The notes below the pieces were generated by a model. The model had not been told where the DNA came from, ran no database searches, and saw only the letters and a program-made list of their open reading frames with translations. Source: DASQGA01 sp035535315 (GTDB lineage: Bacteria > Actinomycetota > Thermoleophilia > Gaiellales > Gaiellaceae). Taken from it: a stretch of DNA of 20,744 nt. Below are positions 8,641 through 15,780 of the stretch, one piece after another. Within the stretch, counting starts at the first letter, position 1, and the number at the start of each line of letters is the position of its first letter. The stretch lies in the NCBI GenBank assembly GCA_035535315.1, contig DATLQD010000184.1, positions 1 to 20,744 on the forward strand. The letters are read 5' to 3'. The translations under genes and the position numbers were made by a program.

Positions 8641-8814
8641 GGCCTACTTCTACCCGCGCCCGAGTTCTCCCCGGGGGCCCCCTTGTTAGTCGTTCCCCCG
8701 TGTCGAGCCTAGCTCGCCTGGCCGCGCGCGTGTTACGCGACATGTGTCGAGACAGAGTCGCTTGGGGTGCTCGAAGCTCGACGTCTGGCGTTTCGGGGTC
8801 GCAACCTTGGACGC
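8641..8814. other. Non-coding gap with several small inverted repeats
   Basis: No convincing gene lies between the SepIVA-like and DUF177 genes. Visible structures are a CCCCGGGGGCCCCC block near 8670-8683, a perfect CGCGT-GTT-ACGCG hairpin at 8727-8739, and a direct repeat TGTCGAG at 8701-8707 and 8745-8751. I recognise no riboswitch or known RNA. Confidence 0.4.
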
Positions 8815-8820
8815 TACTCT
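8815..8820 (+). promoter_or_regulatory. -10 hexamer TACTCT for the DUF177 gene, likely leaderless
   Basis: TACTCT ends 6 bases before GTG 8827, the spacing expected when transcription starts at the first base of the start codon. A -35 is not obvious (TTTCGG at 8791-8796 is the nearest candidate). Confidence 0.45.
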
Positions 8821-8826
8821 GAGCTC

Positions 8827-9336
8827 GTGACCATCCTCGATCTCCGAACCATCAAGATCCGCTCGGGCGAGCAGTTTCGCGACCTCCGCGAGGTCGAGCT
8901 CGAGCCCCTCCAGCTGGCCGGTCAGCGCTACATCCCACTGCCCGAAACACCGGAGGTTGAGATCGCCGTCTCGCGGGTCACGTCAGGGCGGCTCTTCGAG
9001 CTCGCGTTCCAGGCCCGGCTCGTGGGCCCCTGTATGCGGTGTCTCGCCGACGCGGCTCTCGAGCTGCCTGTCCGGGCTCGGGAGTACCACGCTACGAATC
9101 CCGGGGACTCCGACGAGCTCACCACTCCGTACATCGAGGACGACAAGCTCGACCTCTCTGCCTGGGCTCGGGACAGCCTCGTACTTGATCTTCCCGACAA
9201 GATCCTCTGTCGCGATGACTGCGCAGGGTTGTGTCCGGGCTGCGGTGCGGACCTGAACCATGAAGCCTGCACCTGCGGCCCGGAGGAGCCGGACACGCGC
9301 TGGGCGGCGCTCTCAGAGCTTCGAGACCGCCTGTAG
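8827..9336 (+). CDS. DUF177 (YceD) family protein with Cys motifs
   Basis: A 169-residue DUF177 protein encoded immediately upstream of rpmF, the family's usual place. In E. coli and plants YceD/DUF177 proteins are linked to 23S rRNA processing or accumulation, hence a likely ribosome role. Visible motifs are GPCMRCLADA in the middle and a Cys-rich tail, CRDDCAGLCPGCGADLN followed by CTC, which could bind zinc. GTG 8827 is chosen because VTILDLRTIKI is a natural family start and a -10 hexamer sits 6 bases upstream; the frame is open back to 8767 but upstream residues look non-conserved. It precedes rpmF by 42 bases. Confidence 0.88.
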   Translation: MTILDLRTIKIRSGEQFRDLREVELEPLQLAGQRYIPLPETPEVEIAVSRVTSGRLFELAFQARLVGPCMRCLADAALELPVRAREYHATNPGDSDELTTPYIEDDKLDLSAWARDSLVLDLPDKILCRDDCAGLCPGCGADLNHEACTCGPEEPDTRWAALSELRDRL

Positions 9337-9361
9337 CCGGAAGCCCCGATTCCTGCGCCGC

Positions 9362-9367
9362 TATACT
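9362..9367 (+). promoter_or_regulatory. rpmF: -10 hexamer TATACT for rpmF
   Basis: TATACT ends 11 bases before ATG 9379, leaving room for only about 4-6 bases of leader. No Shine-Dalgarno site is visible in that space. Confidence 0.45.
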
Positions 9368-9378
9368 TCGCCGCCGCG

Positions 9379-9567
9379 ATGGCCGTCCCCAAGCGAAAGA
9401 CCTCCAAGTCCCGCCGCGACAAGCGGCGAGCGACGCACAAGCTCACGGCTCCCGCTCTGGTGGAGTGCCCGCAGTGCCACCAGCCCAAGCGAGCACACCG
9501 CGTTTGCCCGACGTGCGGCACGTACCGGGGCCGCGAGGTCGAGCCGCTCCGCCTTCCCGCTCCTTAG
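9379..9567 (+). CDS. rpmF: 50S ribosomal protein L32
   Basis: A 62-residue basic protein beginning MAVPKRKTSKSRRDKRRATH, the conserved L32 N-terminus. It carries the zinc-ribbon pairs Cys30-x-x-Cys33 (ECPQC) and Cys43-x-x-Cys46 (VCPTC), so this is the zinc-dependent (C+) form. The GTYRGREV motif follows. After it comes a short Pro-rich tail (EPLRLPAP). The TAG stop at 9565-9567 is also the first three bases of an inverted-repeat element. In actinobacteria rpmF commonly follows the DUF177 gene, as here. It may be transcribed from its own near-leaderless promoter. Confidence 0.97.
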   Translation: MAVPKRKTSKSRRDKRRATHKLTAPALVECPQCHQPKRAHRVCPTCGTYRGREVEPLRLPAP

Positions 9568-9730
9568 ATGGTTGATCGGCACTCACCACACTTGCGGATG
9601 GCGATCCAGACGCGGCCCCAGGCCGCACCCTCGCCTTTGCCAAGGCTTGAAGCCCTGCGTGCGGGCGTTGGCACACCCCGGCTTGGTCTGGCTCGTTCGC
9701 GCGAACACGCCAAGTACCAACCAACCATCT
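9565..9730. repeat. Inverted-repeat-bounded intergenic element (long copy), between rpmF and plsX
   Basis: Left end TAGATGGTTG (9565-9574) is the exact reverse complement of CAACCATCTA (9722-9731). The left end includes the rpmF stop codon. The right end TACCAACCAACCATCT (9715-9730) matches 15 of 16 bases at 18396-18411, and the left-end TAGATGGT recurs exactly at 18378-18385. The interior of about 140 bases holds small hairpins (for example GCGGCC/GGCCGC near 9617-9630). It could be a miniature mobile element, a structured 3' UTR or a terminator region; which one is not decidable here. Confidence 0.55.
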
Positions 9731-9731
9731 A

Positions 9732-9749
9732 GATGTCCGGGCGGACATC
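9732..9749. promoter_or_regulatory. 18-bp palindrome upstream of plsX
   Basis: GATGTCCG and CGGACATC are perfect 8-base arms around GG. It sits about 60 bases upstream of plsX and directly abuts the inverted-repeat element. It could be an operator for a fatty-acid regulator or a terminator stem for rpmF; no T-run follows. Confidence 0.4.
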
Positions 9750-9810
9750 GGGGCGCTCCTCGGGAAAGACCGCTCGGGGTGGATATCGCGTTCGTCGGTC
9801 GGGCGACTAG

Positions 9811-10806
9811 GTGTCTCCGGTTCGCATTGCTGTCGACGCGATGGGAGGCGACCGTGCTCCCGAGGAGATTGTCGCCGGCGCGCTCGAGGCCCGTTCCGAG
9901 CGGGTCGAACCCATCCTCTTCGGCCGCCCGGACGTCCTGACGCCCCTCGCCGGCGGGCTCGAGGTGATCCGCGCTGAGCAGGTCGTCGCGATGGATGAGA
10001 AGCCTTCGGACGCTGCGCGCACGAAGCGCGACAGCTCCATGTTCGCGGCGTGCCGAGCGGTCGGAGCGGGGGAAGCAGACGCGGTTGTCTCCGCGGGGAA
10101 CACCGGTGCGCTCCTGGCCGCCTGCCTGCTCGAGATCCGGCGGCTCCCTGCCGTACGCCGCCCCGCTATCGCAGCACCTCTTCCGGCAGCCCGCGGGCCA
10201 GCGGTCCTCGTCGATGCGGGCGCGAATGCTGACGCGCGGCCCGAGCACCTTCTCCAGTTCGCCCATATGGGCGCCACCTTCGCAGAGGAAGTCTTGGGCA
10301 TCGCGGAGCCGAAAGTAGGAATCCTTTCAATCGGCGAGGAGCCGGATAAGGGCAACCGCCTCGTCAGAGAGGCGTACGCCCTCCTGTTCGCGAGCACACT
10401 GCGGTTCGTCGGGAACGTCGAGTCCCGCGAGCTTCTGAACGAGCCGCCGGACGTCATCGTGTGCGACGGCTTCACGGGCAATGTCGCCCTGAAAGCCCTC
10501 GAGGGCGCCATTAGGTCTACGTTCGACAGTCTCCGGGCGGACATCGTGTCGTCCACCCGCGGCAAGCTCGGCGCTCTCCTGATCCGGCCGGCCGCCCGCC
10601 GGCTGTGGCAGCGGCTCGATCCGGACACGTACGGCGGCGCCTATCTGCTCGGCCTGCGCGGCCTCGCCGTGGGCGCACATGGGAACTCCTCGAGGACCGC
10701 AGTGGCCAACGCGATTCGGCTTGCTGCCCGCGGTGCCGAGGGCCGCGTGGTGGAGCGGGTCGCAACCCGCCTGGCCGAGGAACCAACGCCCGTGACCCGT
10801 GCGTGA
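9811..10806 (+). CDS. plsX: Phosphate acyltransferase PlsX
   Basis: Converts acyl-ACP and phosphate to acyl-phosphate and can run in reverse, linking exogenous and endogenous fatty acids to phospholipid synthesis. 331 residues, normal length. Conserved features are RIAVDAMGGDRAPEEIVAGA at the N-terminus, VSAGNTGALLAACL, VLVDAGANADARPEHLLQFA and DGFTGNVALKALEG. GTG 9811 is fixed as the earliest start because an in-frame TAG ends at 9810. No Shine-Dalgarno is apparent. Together with the FakA and FakB-like proteins at the left and acpP next door, a complete fatty-acid activation route is represented. acpP follows after 73 bases. Confidence 0.96.
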   Translation: MSPVRIAVDAMGGDRAPEEIVAGALEARSERVEPILFGRPDVLTPLAGGLEVIRAEQVVAMDEKPSDAARTKRDSSMFAACRAVGAGEADAVVSAGNTGALLAACLLEIRRLPAVRRPAIAAPLPAARGPAVLVDAGANADARPEHLLQFAHMGATFAEEVLGIAEPKVGILSIGEEPDKGNRLVREAYALLFASTLRFVGNVESRELLNEPPDVIVCDGFTGNVALKALEGAIRSTFDSLRADIVSSTRGKLGALLIRPAARRLWQRLDPDTYGGAYLLGLRGLAVGAHGNSSRTAVANAIRLAARGAEGRVVERVATRLAEEPTPVTRA

Positions 10807-10826
10807 ATCCTCGGGCCTTGGCGTGG

Positions 10827-10832
10827 TAGCAT
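10827..10832 (+). promoter_or_regulatory. acpP: Possible acpP -10 hexamer TAGCAT
   Basis: TAGCAT lies 47 bases upstream of the acpP ATG and leaves a leader with an AGGCAGG purine stretch (10862-10868). The same hexamer occurs before rplS at 20388-20393. No clear -35 is seen. Confidence 0.35.
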
Positions 10833-10879
10833 CCTGCGTCCGCTGAGCCAAAGACCAAGAAAGGCAGGTAGCAGAACGG

Positions 10880-11125
10880 ATGGCAGCGTCCCGCGAGGAG
10901 ATCTACGAGCAGATCAAGGACGTCCTGGTCGAGCAGCTCGGCGCCGAGGAGAGCGAAATCACCGAAGAGGCCTCTTTCCAGGAGGATCTCGACGCTGATT
11001 CACTCGACCTCGTGGAGCTGATCATGGAGCTCGAGGACCAGTTCGGGGTCAAGATCTCCGATGAGGACGCTCAGGGAATTCAGACCGTCGGCCAAGCCGT
11101 CGACTACATCTCGTCGCACCAGTAG
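10880..11125 (+). CDS. acpP: Acyl carrier protein
   Basis: An 81-residue acidic protein with the 4'-phosphopantetheine attachment Ser41 in the motif DADSLDLVELIMELED. Helix I (EIYEQIKDVLVEQLG) and the EDAQGIQTVGQAVDYI tail are typical. It carries acyl chains for fatty-acid synthesis in the cytoplasm and is the substrate or product of PlsX, encoded just upstream. ATG 10880 is preceded by purine-rich sequence. The TAG stop at 11123-11125 touches the probable start region of rnc. ACP is also a known partner of SMC-region proteins only by gene order, so no further link is claimed. Confidence 0.97.
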   Translation: MAASREEIYEQIKDVLVEQLGAEESEITEEASFQEDLDADSLDLVELIMELEDQFGVKISDEDAQGIQTVGQAVDYISSHQ

Positions 11126-11154
11126 GTTCCAAGCCTGAAACCGAGCTCCTCGCG

Positions 11155-11814
11155 CTGATCGACGCGCTGCCGGAGGCACGCCTCCGCTACGCCTTCACGC
11201 ATACGTCCTGGGCATCAGACCGCTCGGAGTCCTACGAACGGCTCGAGTTTCTCGGTGACAGCGTCTTGGGCCTCGCGATCGCCCGTGAGCTCTACGAGCG
11301 CTTTCCCGACTACCAGGAAGGGGACCTCGCAAAGATCCGCGCGCACGTTGTCTCGCGCCAGAGCTGTGCCGTCGTTGGCAGGCGTCTCGGATTCGGTGAC
11401 CGACTTCTCGCACACGGGCGTGGGTCGATCCCCGACGACGAGCTCGAAAAGCTCTCGAAGAACCAGAATGTCGTCTCGGCGCTGGTCGAGGCGGCCTTCG
11501 GCGCGCTCTATCTCGAGCACGGCTTCGAGGCAATCCGCGGACCGATCCTCGACGCGTTCCGCGAGCAGATCGAGTACGCGCTGACAAGCTACGTCGACTA
11601 CAAGACGGTGCTGCAGGAAGAGTCGGCACGCCGGGGGTCGAGCGTCTCTTACTCGGTGATCGAGGTGGACGGCCCGCCACACGAGCGCTCGTTCACGTGT
11701 GCGGCAGTCATCGACGGCGAGCAAGCTGGCGTGGGGAAGGGCGACTCCAAGAAGGCGGCCGAGCAGAACGCGGCGCGGGAGGCTCTCGCCGGGTTTTCCG
11801 CGAGCGACTCGTAG
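11155..11814 (+). CDS. rnc: Ribonuclease III, start codon uncertain (CTG) and one catalytic Asp replaced
   Basis: RNase III cleaves double-stranded RNA, including rRNA precursors. With CTG 11155 the protein has 219 residues, normal length. The signature ERLEFLGDSVLGLAIA holds Glu31 and Asp35. The second metal-binding segment reads NVVSALVEAAFGALYLEHG: the conserved Glu (Glu112) is present, but Ala109 stands where E. coli has Asp114. A complete dsRBD follows (TVLQEESARRGSSVSY to SKKAAEQNAAREAL). The first ATG/GTG/TTG in frame, TTG 11266, lies after the ERLEFLGDS motif and cannot be right. Homologous sequence (LPEARLRYAFTHTSW) begins just after the acpP stop. Candidate starts are CTG 11155 or GTA 11122 overlapping that stop. 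Confidence 0.88.
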   Translation: MIDALPEARLRYAFTHTSWASDRSESYERLEFLGDSVLGLAIARELYERFPDYQEGDLAKIRAHVVSRQSCAVVGRRLGFGDRLLAHGRGSIPDDELEKLSKNQNVVSALVEAAFGALYLEHGFEAIRGPILDAFREQIEYALTSYVDYKTVLQEESARRGSSVSYSVIEVDGPPHERSFTCAAVIDGEQAGVGKGDSKKAAEQNAAREALAGFSASDS

Positions 11815-11865
11815 CTCTCGTCTGGCGCCGCCTGCCATCCGCGTGGATCGTCATGCTACGAGCGC

Positions 11866-14631
11866 GTGTTTCTGCGCTCTATCAAGCTGCGCGGCTTCAA
11901 GTCGTTCCCTGACCAGGTGGAGGTCAGGCTCGAGCCCGGCGTCGCCGTGGTTGTCGGGCCGAACGGGTCGGGAAAGTCGAACGTCGCCGATGCGATCGTC
12001 TGGGCGGCCGGAAGCCTGAGCCCGTCTGAGCTCCGCGCTGAGAAGCCGGACGATGTCATCTATGGGGGGTCGGCCGGGAGAGCCGGCGCAGACTCCTGCC
12101 AGGTCGAGCTGATCTTCGACAACGCGGACGGGACCGGTCCGCTTCCCTATTCCGAGCTTTCGATCGCGCGGCGGCTGCACCGGGGCGGCGAAGGGCAGTA
12201 CCTCGTGAACGGAGCGTCCGTCCGACGCACCGATCTCGTCGAGATTCTCGCCGACATCGGGCTTGGCGGCGAGATGCACTCGATCATCGGCCAGGGCCGC
12301 GTCGAGCAGATTCTCGGCTCCAAGCCGGCAGAGCGGCGCGCGCTCGTTGAGGAAGCCGCCGGCCTCGGGAAGTTCAAGCGCCGGCGCCATCGCGCCGAGC
12401 TGAAGCTCACTCGGGTGGCGATCCAGGTCGATCGCGCTCGTGACCTCGAGGACGAGGTCCGGAAAAGGCTTCGTCCCCTTGCGCTCCAGGCCAGTGCCGC
12501 TTCGCGCGCGGAAAAGCTGGCGCATGAGCTCACCCGCCTCCGGAGCAGGATCGCCGCCGGCGAGCTCGAGGGCGCCACCGTGCGGCTCGCCGAGGTGGAG
12601 GAGCGGCGCGCCGAGGCGGGGCAGACGAAGCGGGCTCTCGACACGAAACTCGAAGGTCTGCTCGCGGAACGGCACCGCGTGGAAGAAGAGCTGGGCGAAG
12701 CTGCTACAAGCCACGAGCGCGCAACCGCGGCCCTCTACCGGCTTCGCTCTGCCTTCGAACGGCTGGATCTGAGGCGGGAGCGCGCTGACGAGGCTGCAGC
12801 AGAGCTTCAGGCGGTGGCCCAGCGAGCCCGTGGGCGCGCTGTCGGCCCTTTTGACGACAAACCGCAGCAAGAGCTCGCAGCGGCGGAGGTTGCGGCGGAG
12901 AAAGCCGGCGAGCACGCGAGAGCGACGATCGCAGAGCGAGAGGCGCTCGTCACGCAGGCGCGCCTCGCTGCGGAACGCCTCGAGGCCTTGGAGCGGAGCC
13001 TCGACGAACGTGAGGGGCTGCCTCCTGCAGCTCGCGCGCTCGCAGACGCGGGAGAGCGGCTCGCGCTCGGCTCGCTCGAGATCGACCCAGGCTACGAGCG
13101 TGCTGTCGGCGCGGCACTCGGATGGCGTGCGGCATCGATCCTCGCCAGCGACCTCGGCCGTGGGCTCGAGTTGGTCGAGAAGGCTCGGAGCGGCGGTCTC
13201 GGCGGTATCTCGGTGTTGCTCGAGGTGGAGGAGTCCGCCGGAGCTGCGGAGCCCCCGGCCGCGGGTGCGGAGCCGCTCGGGCGCTTCGCGCGACCCACGA
13301 CCGGCGCGGACAGGATTGGCAAGCTCCTCGAGAATGTCTGGGTCACGGCTGTAGACGACTTTGCCGCTGCCCGGCATGGCATTCTCGTCACCCAGGAAGG
13401 ACATGGCTACGACCCGGCCCGCGGAGAGCTCTGGTTCGCGGGCGAGGCCGCCGAAAGCGTTCTCCTCGCCTTGCATGCCCGACGCCGTTCCCTCGCTGAA
13501 GAGGCCGCGGAACTCGAGCGGGCGGCGGTCGACGCCGCCGGCCGTGCGGCCACGGCGACCGAGGAGGAGCGCGAGGCGCGGGAGCGTCGGGACGGTGCTC
13601 GCCGGGCCGTCGAGCGGATGCCCGCGCGCGTCGATCCGAGGGAGGCGGAGCGCCTGGAGGCCCTGGCCGCCATGCAGGAGCGTCTCGCCGATGTCCTGGG
13701 AGCCACGCGTGTCGTCTCAGGCGGATTTGAAGCACCGCTCCGAGCGCTGGTCGACGCGGGTGGCACCCGGTCTGCGGAGCTTGGCGAGCAGCTTCGACGC
13801 CTCGGCGGGAGCGAGGCCGAGCTCCGGCGCTCGGCGGGAGAGGCGGGCGAGCGCCTCGCGGCGATCGCGGTCGAAGGTGCCCGCCTCGAGTCCGAGGTCG
13901 CGGAGCTCCGAGGGCGACTCCAAGAGGAGACTGAGCCGGAGGAGCTCGCCGAAGCTGAGCGCGACGAACTGCTCCAGACAATCGAGCGCCTGGAGCGGCG
14001 GCGGGAGGCTCTCGGCCAGGTCAATCCGCTCGCGGCGGAGGAGCACGCCCAGGAGTCCGAACGCCTTGCGGAGCTTCGGGAGCAGCGCGAGGACCTCGAG
14101 CGATCGCTCAAGGAGCTCGAGCGGATTCGGGACGACCTGACGCAAACGGTCGAGCGGCGCTTCGCGGACACATACGCCGCCGTCGAGCGGCATTTCGCCG
14201 AGGTCGCCTCGACGCTCTTCCCGGGTGGGCATGGCCGCCTGGTCGCGATCGAGGGCGAGGACGGAGACGAGCCGGGCATCGAGATCAAGCTTCAGCCCGC
14301 CGGCAAGAAGGTCACGCGGCTGTCGCTCCTTTCCGGCGGTGAGAAGTCGCTCGGAGCGATTTCGTTCCTGTTCGCGCTGTTCCTGGCGCGGCCGTGCCCC
14401 TTCTATCTTCTGGACGAGGTCGAGGCCGCCCTCGACGACACGAACATCGGTCGCTTCGTGGGGCTCCTGCGGGGCTTCGCCGAGCGGGCCCAGTTCATCG
14501 TCGTCACCCACCAGAAACGCACGATGGAGGCCGCGGATATCCTCTACGGCGTCACGATGGGCGCTGATGGGGTCTCGCAGATCGTCTCCAAGCGGCTTGT
14601 GCCTGACGCCGCGCACGCGCTCAGCGCGTGA
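11866..14631 (+). CDS. smc: Chromosome partition/condensation protein SMC, short-armed
   Basis: SMC dimers load on DNA and extrude loops to organise and segregate chromosomes. 921 residues against roughly 1150-1200 for typical bacterial SMC. All core parts are present: VFLRSIKLRGFKSF start, Walker A GPNGSGKSN (residues 31-39), a first coiled coil (~155-384), a hinge (~385-545), a second coiled coil (~546-775), the ABC signature LSGGEK (822-827), and Walker B FYLLDEVEAALDD (from 846). The shortening falls in the two arms (about 225-230 residues each). The GTG start gives the standard family N-terminus. It overlaps ftsY by 4 bases (GTGA). The partner genes scpA and scpB are not in the window. 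Confidence 0.95.
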   Translation: MFLRSIKLRGFKSFPDQVEVRLEPGVAVVVGPNGSGKSNVADAIVWAAGSLSPSELRAEKPDDVIYGGSAGRAGADSCQVELIFDNADGTGPLPYSELSIARRLHRGGEGQYLVNGASVRRTDLVEILADIGLGGEMHSIIGQGRVEQILGSKPAERRALVEEAAGLGKFKRRRHRAELKLTRVAIQVDRARDLEDEVRKRLRPLALQASAASRAEKLAHELTRLRSRIAAGELEGATVRLAEVEERRAEAGQTKRALDTKLEGLLAERHRVEEELGEAATSHERATAALYRLRSAFERLDLRRERADEAAAELQAVAQRARGRAVGPFDDKPQQELAAAEVAAEKAGEHARATIAEREALVTQARLAAERLEALERSLDEREGLPPAARALADAGERLALGSLEIDPGYERAVGAALGWRAASILASDLGRGLELVEKARSGGLGGISVLLEVEESAGAAEPPAAGAEPLGRFARPTTGADRIGKLLENVWVTAVDDFAAARHGILVTQEGHGYDPARGELWFAGEAAESVLLALHARRRSLAEEAAELERAAVDAAGRAATATEEEREARERRDGARRAVERMPARVDPREAERLEALAAMQERLADVLGATRVVSGGFEAPLRALVDAGGTRSAELGEQLRRLGGSEAELRRSAGEAGERLAAIAVEGARLESEVAELRGRLQEETEPEELAEAERDELLQTIERLERRREALGQVNPLAAEEHAQESERLAELREQREDLERSLKELERIRDDLTQTVERRFADTYAAVERHFAEVASTLFPGGHGRLVAIEGEDGDEPGIEIKLQPAGKKVTRLSLLSGGEKSLGAISFLFALFLARPCPFYLLDEVEAALDDTNIGRFVGLLRGFAERAQFIVVTHQKRTMEAADILYGVTMGADGVSQIVSKRLVPDAAHALSA

Positions 14632-15596
14632 GTCGCACTTGGGCCGAGTTCCTGGGCCGCGAGAATGGCGAGGCCCAGCCGGACGGGGGCTCGGGGGGCT
14701 GGTTCTCCCGCCTCCGCGATTCCCTTGCGACCAGCCGCCAGGCGCTGACCCGCGAGCTCTCCACAGCCGTCTTCGATCCGGGGGACGACGAGGCCTGGGA
14801 GCGCATCGAGGAGGCACTGCTTGCGGCCGACTGTGGGGTTCCGGCGACTGTCGAGATCGTGCGGCGCCTCGAGGCTCGCGAGCCCGTGACGGAGGTGGAG
14901 CTGCTGGCGGCGCTCGAGGAGGTGATCGTCGAGCTGGTGGCGCCTGCCGGCGAAGCGCGCCTCCACCTCGACGGCACGCCGACCGTGATTCTCGTGGTGG
15001 GCGTGAACGGGACCGGGAAGACGACAACGATCGGGAAGCTGGCAAGCCGCCTGAGCGAGGCAGGTTTCGAGGTTGTCCTCGCGGCCGCCGACACGTTCAG
15101 GGCCGCTGCCGAGGAGCAACTCGAGATCTGGTCGAAGCGAGCACAGGCTGACTTCGTCGGCTCGGAGCGAGGCGGCGACCCCGCCGCCGTCGCGTACGAC
15201 GCGATCGAGGCGGCCCAGGCGCGGGGGAGAGACGTCGTCATCGTGGACACGGCCGGACGGCTGCACACACAGTCGAATCTCATGGAGGAGCTCGCGAAGA
15301 TCGGGCGAGTGATCGGCCAGCGACTTCCGGGGGCGCCGCACGAGACGCTCCTGGTCGTGGACGCGACGACCGGGCAGAACGGACTCCAACAGGCCCGCCT
15401 GTTCGGCCAGGCGGTCGACGTCACGGGCGTGGCGCTCACGAAGCTCGACGGCACTGCGAAGGGCGGCATCGCGGTCGGGATCGCGCACGAACTGGGTCTC
15501 CCCGTGAAGCTGATAGGGGTCGGCGAAAGTCTCGACGACCTGCAACCGTTCGACGCGCGGGACTTCGCACGCGCCCTGGTGTCGGGTTCGCCCTAG
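14628..15596 (+). CDS. ftsY: Signal recognition particle receptor FtsY
   Basis: Membrane-associated GTPase that docks SRP-ribosome complexes at the translocon. 322 residues, comprising a short, mildly acidic N-terminal segment and a full NG domain. G1 is GVNGTGKT at residues 125-132; ADTFRAAAEEQL, DTAGRLHTQSNLMEEL and the G4 TKLDGTAKGG follow in order. The C-terminal GVGESLDDLQPFD is typical for FtsY. The long acidic A domain of proteobacterial FtsY is absent, as in many Gram-positives. The GTG start overlaps the smc stop in a GTGA arrangement. Its partner Ffh is encoded about 1.2 kb downstream. The stop codon is part of an 18-base palindrome. Confidence 0.96.
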   Translation: MSRTWAEFLGRENGEAQPDGGSGGWFSRLRDSLATSRQALTRELSTAVFDPGDDEAWERIEEALLAADCGVPATVEIVRRLEAREPVTEVELLAALEEVIVELVAPAGEARLHLDGTPTVILVVGVNGTGKTTTIGKLASRLSEAGFEVVLAAADTFRAAAEEQLEIWSKRAQADFVGSERGGDPAAVAYDAIEAAQARGRDVVIVDTAGRLHTQSNLMEELAKIGRVIGQRLPGAPHETLLVVDATTGQNGLQQARLFGQAVDVTGVALTKLDGTAKGGIAVGIAHELGLPVKLIGVGESLDDLQPFDARDFARALVSGSP

Positions 15597-15611
15597 TCGG
15601 TTGACCGACTA
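15594..15611. terminator. 18-bp palindrome starting at the ftsY stop codon
   Basis: TAGTCGGT and ACCGACTA are perfect 8-base arms around TG; as RNA this gives a 7-bp stem with a TTGA loop. It directly follows ftsY and is trailed by TTGCCCC instead of a T-run. It may be a terminator or an operator for the downstream SDR gene. Confidence 0.45.
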
Positions 15612-15635
15612 TTGCCCCACTCGCCCACGGGCACG

Positions 15636-15644
15636 CCAACCATC
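15636..15644. repeat. Third CCAACCATC copy, after ftsY
   Basis: CCAACCATC is identical to the core of the right ends at 9721-9729 and 18402-18410. All three lie in gaps downstream of a gene whose TAG stop begins a TAG-N-N-GGT motif. This copy is the most diverged. Confidence 0.4.
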
Positions 15645-15701
15645 GACCACCGTCTAGTCCGGCCCACTTCCGGCACGAGCCGTGCACCACACGCGCGCTT
15701 T

Positions 15702-15726
15702 CCACCGATAGGCTTTGAGCCGGTGG
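15702..15726 (+). other. Bulged hairpin upstream of the SDR gene
   Basis: CCACC (15702-15706) and GGCT (15711-15714) pair with AGCC-GGTGG (15718-15726) around a TTG loop, with GATA bulged. It may fold in the SDR leader; no known RNA family is recognised. The rest of the 184-base gap shows nothing clear. Confidence 0.3.
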
Positions 15727-15780
15727 GTGGACTGGGGGCGGCCCCAGAGCGGGAGCAGCTCGCGCACCCGGTAAGAGCCA

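Noticed and set aside
11122..11125. GTA as a deliberate start codon in a GTAG overlap (also at 2630-2633)
   Set aside because: Two cases share the arrangement, but G before TAG is common in GC-rich genes and GTA initiation has little support; CTG is the simpler candidate.
11851..13476. 541-codon minus-strand frame opposite smc
   Set aside because: Antisense shadow of a clearly recognised SMC; no recognisable domain of its own.
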